Part shown: positions 42,701 through 49,243 of the stretch, piece after piece | Position numbering within the stretch: position 1 is the stretch's first letter | How the letters are laid out: every line of letters starts with the position of its first letter | Assembly (NCBI RefSeq): GCF_900100265.1 | Contig: NZ_LT629696.1 | Span: 2,542,001 to 2,606,000, forward strand | Direction: 5' to 3' | Source of the DNA: Leifsonia sp. 466MF | Lineage (GTDB): Bacteria > Actinomycetota > Actinomycetes > Actinomycetales > Microbacteriaceae | Length of the DNA: 64,000 nucleotides | Notes under the pieces: generated by a model | What the model saw: only the letters and a program-made list of their open reading frames with translations | The model's database searches: none | What the model was told of the DNA's origin: nothing | Position numbers and translations under genes: made by a program

Positions 42701-43182
42701 CCGCTCTCCGCCTTCTGCGCGCAGGGCTGAGGTCGCGTCGCCTTGCAAACACGATCGCGATGCGGCTACCGGAAACACGAGATTCTGACGAAGCTGCACT
42801 TCGAAGCCGTTTGGCGCTGATGACGATCAGCGACTGGAGAACTTACTTTGACGCCAACTCCTCGGATTTGATTGACCTCCTGGAGTTCACCCGGAGGAGG
42901 AAGCGCAATCTTCTGACCGAGCTCTTGGAATCTGGTGTGACGTACATCGCCCTAGCCGCGTTCGAATGGCCTTCGAGTTTCAGTAACTTGCAAATCCGCG
43001 AGGCGAAAGATGAACCGGATCCGAGGCCGTTTGGTGTGTATGCTGCGGGCAAGCTATTCGCATACGTCGCCACAGAAGACCATGCAGACGTCGCCAGCAT
43101 TATCGATAGTGGCTTTGCGCTTACGGTTGAGCTGGACTTGTCTGCCACGAAGCAACGGCTGAGGGTGAGCCTAGAACCTTAG
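39703..43182 (+). CDS. Ski2-like SF2 helicase (HamB/AbpB-like)
   Basis: 1159 aa, GTG start inside the nuclease gene, so translation is probably coupled. Motifs in order: Walker A VPTSGGKS (307-314), motif Ia VVPTRSLA (335-342), DEAQ box IFDEAQLL (411-418), motif III SAAMGN (449-454), then the Ski2/Hel308 marks GVGFHHAGL (629-637), STLTDGVNLP (661-670) and motif VI NAIGRAGRAG (697-706). The first ~290 residues and last ~450 residues match nothing I can name; they are helical and would flank the helicase core. The domain order and size fit HamB-type defence helicases that sense DNA and release a partner nuclease. Low-GC codon usage is unlike the chromosome. Confidence 0.8.
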   Translation: MERALDAAILAEALGRAHNGLPSAEELQEMLAQVEIALVLRRASMEPKLIETAWYLHAVASVEEARNLYSFAQQRRAFQVSAHIFDLALSVADASVYERQSWGFAAAIGYRRGGLDPNAAAIAQRFGEDLYQVADNMSGIELLPSRIGLAFLTLNARRLFPLLSAWRRQLEFLADASDLVDLSVTSLGSLQFLILGAEDLLYYFARGNAERYERGMNLLRLAASDDVKTNSLDARWVAAHLFAFGEAALQGSLWNPSVLPDSAASIVRSAFTTGGSPVFTLWEPQRELLTSSPSPYDPQTTRMVLAVPTSGGKSLVAQILAVEQLARTGRGVCYVVPTRSLAREVRAGMSKRVRVLQREVKAEQPDYNSLWDLINAMDEPFGDVEVMTPERLAHLLRHDADGVLRTFGMFIFDEAQLLAEQGRGFILESAISLLHVLTQSTEHKIMLISAAMGNSGGIAQWVAQNQTPLVFRSDWRGPRRLHAIFSTEAEWSTTKIEKTSGTVWKYRHITELKGVIRVRLANGRVERLVTQGDTGWRLVRKARELSSPAASFSTDATSTKQYVIAAEMIEALGHAGSVLVVTSTKADAQRLARELARLNGPQDGLDGLVEFVRQELGDAHPLVACLRSGVGFHHAGLPVEVLEALETAVRDERLAYLACTSTLTDGVNLPVRTVVIYDAPYPGQPEESRFAGARLVNAIGRAGRAGIETEGWIVLIRTQSPSDDHFDELNPTADRLEVRSSLLVDSSLAALAAAETRLSADADAIFSEQDVAADFISFIWTTLSVVERRALDPASLDISNIVAETLAGNQADPAQLQLLQNSARAVQRRYITAPAAARLRWAQPGTSIGSARILDQIAESVARELSRDTIVVGSPGRAVDYLSDVIRDLYSLQEAPPWKFKPTSRSPRDIDVDPVAMLGAWIDGASLPSIASRFLKEVEDDEFRSEQVVGAVSQHFEHYLAWLLGALVELVNSRLEELGSENLICPELGSFVRFGVSNEAALRLLRAGLRSRRLANTIAMRLPETRDSDEAALRSRLALMTISDWRTYFDANSSDLIDLLEFTRRRKRNLLTELLESGVTYIALAAFEWPSSFSNLQIREAKDEPDPRPFGVYAAGKLFAYVATEDHADVASIIDSGFALTVELDLSATKQRLRVSLEP

Positions 43183-43212
43183 AGGTCGCATGTTCGAAGC
43201 TAGCCCTGAGGG

Positions 43213-43989
43213 TCAGCCGACGTTCACATAGACCCGCACGATGCGCCCGTCATGCTTCTCTGCATACACCGGGTATCCCCCGTCTCCCCAGGCAGTCCTA
43301 AAAGCGACGCCCGCGCCGGCGTGGCCCATCGCGTACCCAAGCTGACCGTGGCCCACGCCGTTCAGGGTTGCATTGCATGCCCCGTTATATGAGTAGGGAA
43401 ATATGGCATCGACGGAGTGTTCCTGATCACGCGCGACGCTGAAAGGCTCGCGCTTCCACTCTTGATCGATGTAGCAGGGATCAGTGACCATGAGTTGGCC
43501 GCTGTCGACGCCGACCTCGCCGATGTAGACCACCTCGACACGCTTCGAGGTCTCATCGACGGCCGACTCAACCGCGTCGCTCGGCTCACCGTCGCCTTCG
43601 TAGCCGTCTTCGAGCGCTAGCATCGCGCGGAATCCCCGCGTCCGGAACAAATCCCGCTCTAGCTCCGCCTTCTTCACCTCCAACGCCCGAAGCGCAATCT
43701 GGTCGAACTCCTTGTCCGCTCTGAACCGCGTAATCTCAGCGTCCCTAATCTGGATGCGCTCCGCGAGGCTCTTTTCGACCGCTTCGGGGCTGCGCTTCTC
43801 CAGCTCTTCAGCTATCTCGCGCCAGTGGTCCCGGCTCTTCTCGACACTCTGGATCGTCGCGTCCTTCACCGCGCTAGCCGCCTTGAGATTGTCCACGTAC
43901 AACTTCCAAATGATCGCACCCCCGATCAGAGCGCCGGCGTTCAGTAGGAGCTGCAGGACAGGCACCCACTCCTTTACCCACTCCGGCAT
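43213..43989 (-). CDS. Membrane-anchored coiled-coil protein with a TDPCYI/GDGGYPVY domain
   Basis: 258 aa from the ATG at 43989, which has AGGAAGGGTGG just upstream; a TTG at 44067 would add 26 residues. A single membrane segment (residues ~9-31) is followed by a long charged helix/coiled coil (~35-118, with RDHWREIAEELEKR and EVKKAELERDL). Residues ~150-258 form a globular beta-rich domain with SGQLMVTDPCYI (163-174) and GDGGYPVYAEKHDGRI (235-250), a motif pair seen in small uncharacterised bacterial proteins related to DUF4241-type sequences. Function unknown. It converges with the helicase gene (30-bp gap), shares the lower GC, and lies within the repeat-bounded island. Confidence 0.7.
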   Translation of the reverse strand: MPEWVKEWVPVLQLLLNAGALIGGAIIWKLYVDNLKAASAVKDATIQSVEKSRDHWREIAEELEKRSPEAVEKSLAERIQIRDAEITRFRADKEFDQIALRALEVKKAELERDLFRTRGFRAMLALEDGYEGDGEPSDAVESAVDETSKRVEVVYIGEVGVDSGQLMVTDPCYIDQEWKREPFSVARDQEHSVDAIFPYSYNGACNATLNGVGHGQLGYAMGHAGAGVAFRTAWGDGGYPVYAEKHDGRIVRVYVNVG

Positions 43990-44153
43990 GCGAACCACCC
44001 TTCCTGCGCTGTTTCCATCCTCATCCTGGACGATGCCGCCGACAGCGCCCTTCGAACTGCGAGTCAAGAACGTTCAGCAGCCTGACCGGGGAAGCCAGTC
44101 GTTGTAGCTGAGCAGCAGCACTTTGTCGGCTGCGCGGCGCTCGTAGATGTCGC

Positions 44154-44194
44154 AGAATCGCCCCCGGAGGTTACTCCGGGGCGATTCTCTTTTT
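44154..44194 (+). terminator. Strong rho-independent terminator
   Basis: AGAATCGCCCC(C)GGAG and CTCCGGGGCGATTCT pair almost perfectly around GTTA, followed by CTTTTT on the plus strand. No plus-strand gene ends just before it, so it may be left from a deleted gene or block read-through toward the tRNA. Confidence 0.8.
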
Positions 44195-44227
44195 GCCGGC
44201 TTCGTAAACAGTTACGCAAACGGCGCA

Positions 44228-44299
44228 CTGCGTCGGGCTGCGCCCCACGCGCTCCCCCAGACGCCGGCCCTCGCTTCGCTCGGGTCGGCGCCCGGGGCC
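44228..44299. repeat. 72-bp imperfect direct repeat, right copy (island boundary)
   Basis: Same length and orientation as 38687-38758, about 5.5 kb away, with identical ends and a diverged centre. Twelve bases of it, TGCGTCGGGCTG, also occur at 44397-44408, spanning the 3' end of the tRNA-Pro gene. Confidence 0.75.
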
Positions 44300-44334
44300 C
44301 CTCGCGCGCGGGGACCCCAATAGACAGCAGCGAG

Positions 44335-44398
44335 CAACGAAAGAGCCGGTGGGCACGTGGTCGCTTTGCGACCTTCGTGCCCACCGGCTCTTTCGTTG
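44335..44398 (-). terminator. Long perfect hairpin downstream of tRNA-Pro
   Basis: 23-nt perfect inverted arms (44335-44357 and 44376-44398) enclose an 18-nt region that itself contains a 6-bp hairpin (GGTCGC TTT GCGACC). It begins 3 bases past the tRNA 3' end in the direction of tRNA transcription. It could be a terminator or processing hairpin; there is no long T-run. Confidence 0.7.
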
Positions 44399-44400
44399 CG

Positions 44401-44474
<74 letters not shown>

Positions 44475-44555
44475 TTGTCGCCGCCCGAGCCGAGGCTCCG
44501 CGCGGGGCAACTCGACCATCCTACCGTGTCGGAGAGGTGCCCCGCGCACGCCGGG

Positions 44556-44768
44556 TCAGATGTCCTTCGTCGCCCAATCGATCAGCTTCGGCGAGCCCAG
44601 GGTGCCGCCGAGGTGACAGATGACGACCACGCTGCCCGCGCGTCGAGCGGGTCGTCGGGCGACGCGGTGGCCGGAGCCGGCGTCGCTGTGACGGTGGACG
44701 TCACGGTCACCGTCGGTGTCAGCCCCCGACGGGAGCGTTACCGCCTTCCTTTCGTGCCGGCAGGGATG
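44556..44768 (-). pseudogene. Remnant of a secreted or lipoprotein gene
   Basis: Two minus-strand frames hold protein-like sequence that no single frame joins: one reads a Pro/Thr linker (TPTVTVTSTVTATPAPATAS) and breaks off, the other ends VVVICHLGGTLGSPKLIDW before a stop at 44556. A frameshifted, decayed gene is the simplest reading. The rest of the 44475-44939 gap shows no gene. Confidence 0.35.
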
Positions 44769-44939
44769 CGGTGCGCCACCCGAAGGCACACGGATCCCCG
44801 CCGGCACTGCGCCGTCGCAGCGGCCGAATGACCTGTGCGAACGGGCGCCCGGACCGCCCCGCCCCGCAGCGGGTGTCCAGGTATGAGTCGGCGACGGGGC
44901 GCGAGTGGGGGGAGTCAGCGTCCCGCCGCCGAGCTGGGT

Positions 44940-46550
44940 TCAGCGGCTGGAGCCGCCGATGATCTGGTCGACCTCGTCCTGGCTGAGCGGGGTCCAGGGC
45001 GACGAGTCGGGGTTTGCGCTGGCGGCCTCGGGGCTGTCGCCCTGCGTCCACCACTTAGCTTCGTAGGGTACCCCGTCGAAGAGGACGCGCTGACCCTTGT
45101 CGTAGGCGCTGGTCCCGGCCCAGGTCGGGTACGTCCCGGCGGGCAGGGTCGGCTGCGGGATGGGCGTCTCGCCCGGGAGCACCGGGCCGACGAGCTCCCA
45201 CGGCGTCTCCCACGCGTTCAGCACGGGGTTGTCGGGCACGTCGCCCTTCGTCCACCACTTCGCCTGGTACACATTGTGGTGCCAGACGACCTTCGTCCCC
45301 TTGAGGTACGAGTTCTTCGACGCCCACACCGGGTACGGCGAGTGGGCCGGGTCGTCCGCGGTCGCCGTGGAGGTCGGCTCGGCCGTCGTGACGGCGCCCT
45401 CCCCCAGCGCGATGTGTCCGTCGAAGCCCTTCGCCAGGACGGTCGCGAACGACTTCTTGCCCTGGTCGACGCCGCTGCACGCGTCGGAGACGACGGTCAC
45501 ATCCACATAGTTCGACCCGCAGGTCTTGTCGCGGTTCGCCGACCACATCGACATGCGCCCCAGGCCGTTCGACACCGCCCAGCTGTTGAAGGAGGCGGCG
45601 TCCGCGAGAGTGAACACCTCGCCCTCGATGTCGTTCTGGCCGATCATCGGGGTGGCGCCGAGCTTCGCCCACAGGCTGGGGTCGCTCTGGTGCAGCTTCG
45701 CGCGGTCGTAGAGGATGCCGAGCTGGCGCTGGGCAGCGGACACGGCGGACTCCGCGGTCTTCGCCATCGAGGTCTTCGCGTCCTTGGCGTCGCCGAAGTC
45801 CATGGTCATCACGTTGACGCCGGCGATATCGACCTTCGCCTTCAGCATGGCGGCGATCGCATCCGTGCCGTCCGAGGTCATCCCGGTGGGCGCCACGGGC
45901 AGGGTCAGCCACACGGCGAGGCTCTTGCCTGCGGCACGGCGCTCCTGCTGCAGTGCGGCGATCGCCTCGGCGCGGCGAGCGGCGGCGCTCTTGTCGGAGA
46001 GTCCGCCGCCCTCGAGGTCGAGGTCGATCGTTCCGATCTTGTAGCGGTCGACGACAGACGCGTACGCGTTCTTCAGCGCGGACGGGTCGACGCAGTGCAC
46101 AGCCAGCTCGTCGTTCCGCTGGCCGCCGAACGACACCGCGACGGTGCCGTCCTGCTGCTGGAGGCGCGCGATGCGGCGGTCAAGATCCAGGGAGCCACGA
46201 GCCTGGTCGAGCGAGTAGGCGCCGCCCCAGCTGGGCGCGCACGGGTCCGACGGCGACGACACGACGAACGAGAGGACGGCATCCTTCGTCGTCGTGCCGC
46301 CCAGGTTCTCGAACGCGAACCGGGGCGTCGCCGTCACATCCACGTAGGAGGCGAACCACGGCTTCGCGTCGACCGCGGCGCGGGCGCTCCACCACTGCAG
46401 GCCGACCGCGCCGGCGGACACGACGACGATGGCGACGAGAGCGGCGCCGATCACGCGCCACGGCGACAGGCGGCGGCCGCTCGCGGACTCGGGAGCCTGC
46501 GCGCGCTCGACGGCGTCCGCCGAGACCTTCTTCTGGGATGCGCGAGCCAT
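44940..46550 (-). CDS. Membrane-anchored GH18 chitinase-like protein with two chitin-binding modules
   Basis: 536 aa. One membrane segment at residues ~34-52 anchors the protein outside the cell. The GH18-type barrel follows (about 60-385), with the catalytic DxDxE as DLDLE (176-180) and VNVMTMDFG further on. Two C-terminal carbohydrate-binding modules of the CBM5/12 type each hold AKWWT (near residues 435 and 500). It should cleave or bind beta-linked GlcNAc polymers. Its ATG overlaps the stop of the glycosyltransferase gene by one base, so polymer synthesis and cleavage are cotranscribed. An exopolysaccharide-processing role is more likely than chitin degradation; this is inference. Confidence 0.85.
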   Translation of the reverse strand: MARASQKKVSADAVERAQAPESASGRRLSPWRVIGAALVAIVVVSAGAVGLQWWSARAAVDAKPWFASYVDVTATPRFAFENLGGTTTKDAVLSFVVSSPSDPCAPSWGGAYSLDQARGSLDLDRRIARLQQQDGTVAVSFGGQRNDELAVHCVDPSALKNAYASVVDRYKIGTIDLDLEGGGLSDKSAAARRAEAIAALQQERRAAGKSLAVWLTLPVAPTGMTSDGTDAIAAMLKAKVDIAGVNVMTMDFGDAKDAKTSMAKTAESAVSAAQRQLGILYDRAKLHQSDPSLWAKLGATPMIGQNDIEGEVFTLADAASFNSWAVSNGLGRMSMWSANRDKTCGSNYVDVTVVSDACSGVDQGKKSFATVLAKGFDGHIALGEGAVTTAEPTSTATADDPAHSPYPVWASKNSYLKGTKVVWHHNVYQAKWWTKGDVPDNPVLNAWETPWELVGPVLPGETPIPQPTLPAGTYPTWAGTSAYDKGQRVLFDGVPYEAKWWTQGDSPEAASANPDSSPWTPLSQDEVDQIIGGSSR

Positions 46551-48991
46551 CAGGCGGCCTGCCTCTCGCCGGAGACGGACTCGGCCGGAGCGGATCCGTT
46601 CGTGGCAGCCGCTGCTTCGGAGCCCTCGGCGCCGGACGCCTCCACCGCCTGGGCGGCAGCGCCATCCACGGCGACCTCCGAGCCCTGCAGCGACACCTCG
46701 GCGTCCTCGGTCCGAGCGTCGACGACCGCGCCCACCCGGGCGAGGTGCGGCACCTCGCCGCCCGCGTGGCCGTGGTAGAGCACGGAACGCCAGTCGATGG
46801 ATGCGGTCTGCGGTGCGGCCTCCTCGGTCGAACGGCGGCGCGACTTGTCCACGTAGAGCGGCTTCGTCATCCCGATCCAGATGTCGACGATGGTGTTCCA
46901 GATGCCGATGTAGGCGACGATCGCCCAGATCGCCAGGGTGGCGTTGAACGCGGCGAACGCGGCGTTGCCCCAGTTCTGCGCGTTGACGTCACGCCACAGC
47001 GTGAACAGCGAGAAGGCGACGATCGCGAGCGGCGCGATCACGTACAGCAGCGGGGACGCCGTGCGGTTCTTGACCTTCGGCGTGCGGGCGAACGGGATCT
47101 TCTTGCCGGTCAGCGACTGCTGGATCGACTTCAGCACACCGGCCAGGTTCACCGGCAGCAGGATGAGGTTGAAGCCGTAGATCCGGAAGATGTCGGTGGC
47201 CTTGTACCCGCTGTAGCGCAGGTCGGCCGCCTGGCTGATGAAGTACGGCAGCGCGGCGAGGAGCACCATCGGGCTGAGCAGCCGGCCGTCGTACGGGTAC
47301 GCCAGCAGGAAGATCAGGCCGAAGCTCGCCCAGCTGATCGACGCCATGTAGTTGACGCGCAGCAGCAGCTCGATGCGCGAGACGGTCTCGCCGCGGCGCT
47401 TACGCTCCTTCACCTGGCGCCACAGCTTCGGGAGGATCAGCAGACCGCCGTTCGCCCAGCGGCGACGCTGCACGATCAGCGAACCGAAGTCCGGCGGGGT
47501 CGCGGAGTAGCTGAGGCGCTCCGGGTAGTTGGACAGCGTCCAGCCGTGGGTGCCCAGGTCGATGCTCGACTCGGTGTCCTCGATGACGGTGCGGTCCTGG
47601 ATGTAGCGGCGCACCTCGAAGCCGCCGACGAACTCGGTCTCGACGATGTCGTCCAGCGCGCTCTTGCGGATCACCGCGTTCGCGCCCACCCAGAACGTCG
47701 CGCCGTAATACGACTTGCCCTGGTGCAGGATGTGCTGGATGTCGGTGGTCGCACCGGCGAGACGCTCGATGCGGGTGCCGGCGCCGCGGAACGACGAGTA
47801 CGGCGTCTGCGTCACAGCGACGCGGGCGTTGTCGGGCTGCTGCAGGAAGTAGGTGAGCCGGAGGCAGTACTCGCGCAGCAGGATGGAGTCGGCATCCAGC
47901 GTCAGCAGGAAGTCGCTGTCCGGGATCTCGATGTCACCGGGGCGGCGCTGGCCGGCGGCGACCGGGCTGAGGATCTGTCCCTCCGGCGTCTCCTCGACGC
48001 GGTAGGTGCCGCCCATCAGGCCGATGTAGGCGTTGAGGTTCATCGCCTTGTTCGCCTCGTGCGAGAGGGACGCCCACTTCTTGCGCTCGAAGACGGCGAG
48101 GTCGGCGTCGAACGTCCACGACAGGCGGCGGTACAGCTGCGCCACGCGCTTGCTGGTGAGCGAGGCGCCCTCGGCGATCGCAGCAGAGACGGCCTCGCCG
48201 GTCAGCGCCAGGTCGTCGCCGAGAGCGCGGAGCACCTGGTCGGCGAAGAACACGTCGACGTGGTCCTCGACGGTGTGGGCGTCCGCCTGGGCGTACAGCC
48301 ACTGGGCGGCCCAGCGGTAGTGGTCGGCGAGCTCCCGCGCGGCCTCGTCGGTCGCATACACGCCGGTGTCGCCGAGCTCGTAGCGCATCAGCGCGTCGGA
48401 GAACCGGAAACGGGGCTCGGCCAGCGTCGCGCTGATGTCGTGCGCGAGGTCGCGGGTCGCCTCGAGGCGCTCGCGAACATCCGGGTCGCTCGGGTCGGGG
48501 TTGTCGTCGAGGAGCAGCACGACGCGCTTGGACGGGAACTCCTGCAGGGCGGCGGAGAGCAGCGTCATCCGCACCACCTCGGGCTCCTCGGCGTACGACG
48601 GGACCAGGACGGTGATCGACGGCTGGTTGTCGGCGAAGTGGCGGTCGAGCTCGGCACGCGGCACGCGGACGTGCTTCTGGAAGCGCTGGAGCGCTCCCTG
48701 CCGGGCCACCAGATACATGAGGGCGGAGAAGGTGAGGAAGGTGACGACGACCGTGTAGCCGATGGCCTCCATCGTGAAGCGGAAGTTCTGGCTGCCGCTG
48801 TCGATGAACTGGCGGATGATCGTGGTCACCACGTAGATCGCCCAGAAGAGGACAGTCAGCACGATGGCGACGCGGCTCCAGGTGATCTTCCGGTCGGAGG
48901 GTTTCGGGTGGACCGTCGGAAGCGGTTCTGTGCGCTTCTCGGAGCCGAGCTGGCGCTTTCGGGCAGGGGTGTATGCGGTTGTAGAACTCAT
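46550..48991 (-). CDS. Cellulose-synthase-like processive glycosyltransferase (GT2)
   Basis: 813 aa from the ATG at 48991. Two N-terminal membrane segments (~40-60 and ~77-96) lead into a GT2 domain with the signature residues: DDN at 162-164, DAD at 366-368 (DxD), ED at 471-472 (TED-like) and QRRRW at 508-512 (QxxRW). The interval between DDN and DxD is about 200 residues, longer than in bacterial cellulose synthases, with an insertion around 190-350. About five membrane segments follow, and an Ala/Glu/Ser-rich tail (720-813). It polymerises a beta-linked sugar and exports it. No PilZ domain is apparent. It is cotranscribed with the GH18-like protein. Confidence 0.88.
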   Translation of the reverse strand: MSSTTAYTPARKRQLGSEKRTEPLPTVHPKPSDRKITWSRVAIVLTVLFWAIYVVTTIIRQFIDSGSQNFRFTMEAIGYTVVVTFLTFSALMYLVARQGALQRFQKHVRVPRAELDRHFADNQPSITVLVPSYAEEPEVVRMTLLSAALQEFPSKRVVLLLDDNPDPSDPDVRERLEATRDLAHDISATLAEPRFRFSDALMRYELGDTGVYATDEAARELADHYRWAAQWLYAQADAHTVEDHVDVFFADQVLRALGDDLALTGEAVSAAIAEGASLTSKRVAQLYRRLSWTFDADLAVFERKKWASLSHEANKAMNLNAYIGLMGGTYRVEETPEGQILSPVAAGQRRPGDIEIPDSDFLLTLDADSILLREYCLRLTYFLQQPDNARVAVTQTPYSSFRGAGTRIERLAGATTDIQHILHQGKSYYGATFWVGANAVIRKSALDDIVETEFVGGFEVRRYIQDRTVIEDTESSIDLGTHGWTLSNYPERLSYSATPPDFGSLIVQRRRWANGGLLILPKLWRQVKERKRRGETVSRIELLLRVNYMASISWASFGLIFLLAYPYDGRLLSPMVLLAALPYFISQAADLRYSGYKATDIFRIYGFNLILLPVNLAGVLKSIQQSLTGKKIPFARTPKVKNRTASPLLYVIAPLAIVAFSLFTLWRDVNAQNWGNAAFAAFNATLAIWAIVAYIGIWNTIVDIWIGMTKPLYVDKSRRRSTEEAAPQTASIDWRSVLYHGHAGGEVPHLARVGAVVDARTEDAEVSLQGSEVAVDGAAAQAVEASGAEGSEAAAATNGSAPAESVSGERQAA

Positions 48992-49084
48992 GATCGGGTA
49001 TGCGTCCTTCAGAAGACGGGAGCCCGGCCCTCGGGTGGGCACGGTCGGGTGGCTCCCGGTTGTCCACACTAGTGAGGACAATCC

Positions 49085-49100
49085 GGGGTACAAATACCCC
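49085..49100. promoter_or_regulatory. Palindrome upstream of the glycosyltransferase gene
   Basis: GGGGTA-CAAA-TACCCC, perfect 6-bp arms, 94 bases before the GT2 start. A second GC-rich inverted pair (CCCCctctttGGGG) lies 15 bases beyond it. Candidate regulator site between divergent genes. Confidence 0.45.
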
Positions 49101-49243
49101 TTTTAGGGTCGCCCCCTCTTTGGGGTGGCTTCCCTGTCTCCTTTCTCAGATTCGGCCGGTGTGTCGCGCTTGCGCTGATCGATCTCCATGCATATGCATC
49201 AAAGGTCGGGAGCGTGTCGGAGGGTGCGGTCTAGGCTGGCCGC

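Larger units (their letters stand above)
43990..44400. other. Island right edge: gene remnant, terminator, repeat, hairpin
   Basis: No intact gene. On the minus strand 44074-44160 reads as a short protein C-terminus (…IYERRAADKVLLLSYNDW…, then a stop), which looks like a remnant. A strong terminator (44154-44194), the right direct repeat (44228-44299) and a long perfect hairpin (44335-44398) follow up to the tRNA-Pro 3' end. Confidence 0.6.

Noticed and set aside
38876..43182. Type I/III restriction-modification system
   Set aside because: No methyltransferase motif or specificity gene is present, and the helicase has Ski2-like motifs (FHHAGL, GRAGRAG) instead of HsdR-like ones.
44571..44807. 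Intact secreted protein gene on the minus strand
   Set aside because: The two protein-like parts are in different frames and no start or signal peptide joins them; recorded as a remnant.
49001..49243. Riboswitch in the glycosyltransferase leader
   Set aside because: There are short palindromes but no recognisable aptamer core; the region also serves a divergent gene, so a protein operator is simpler.
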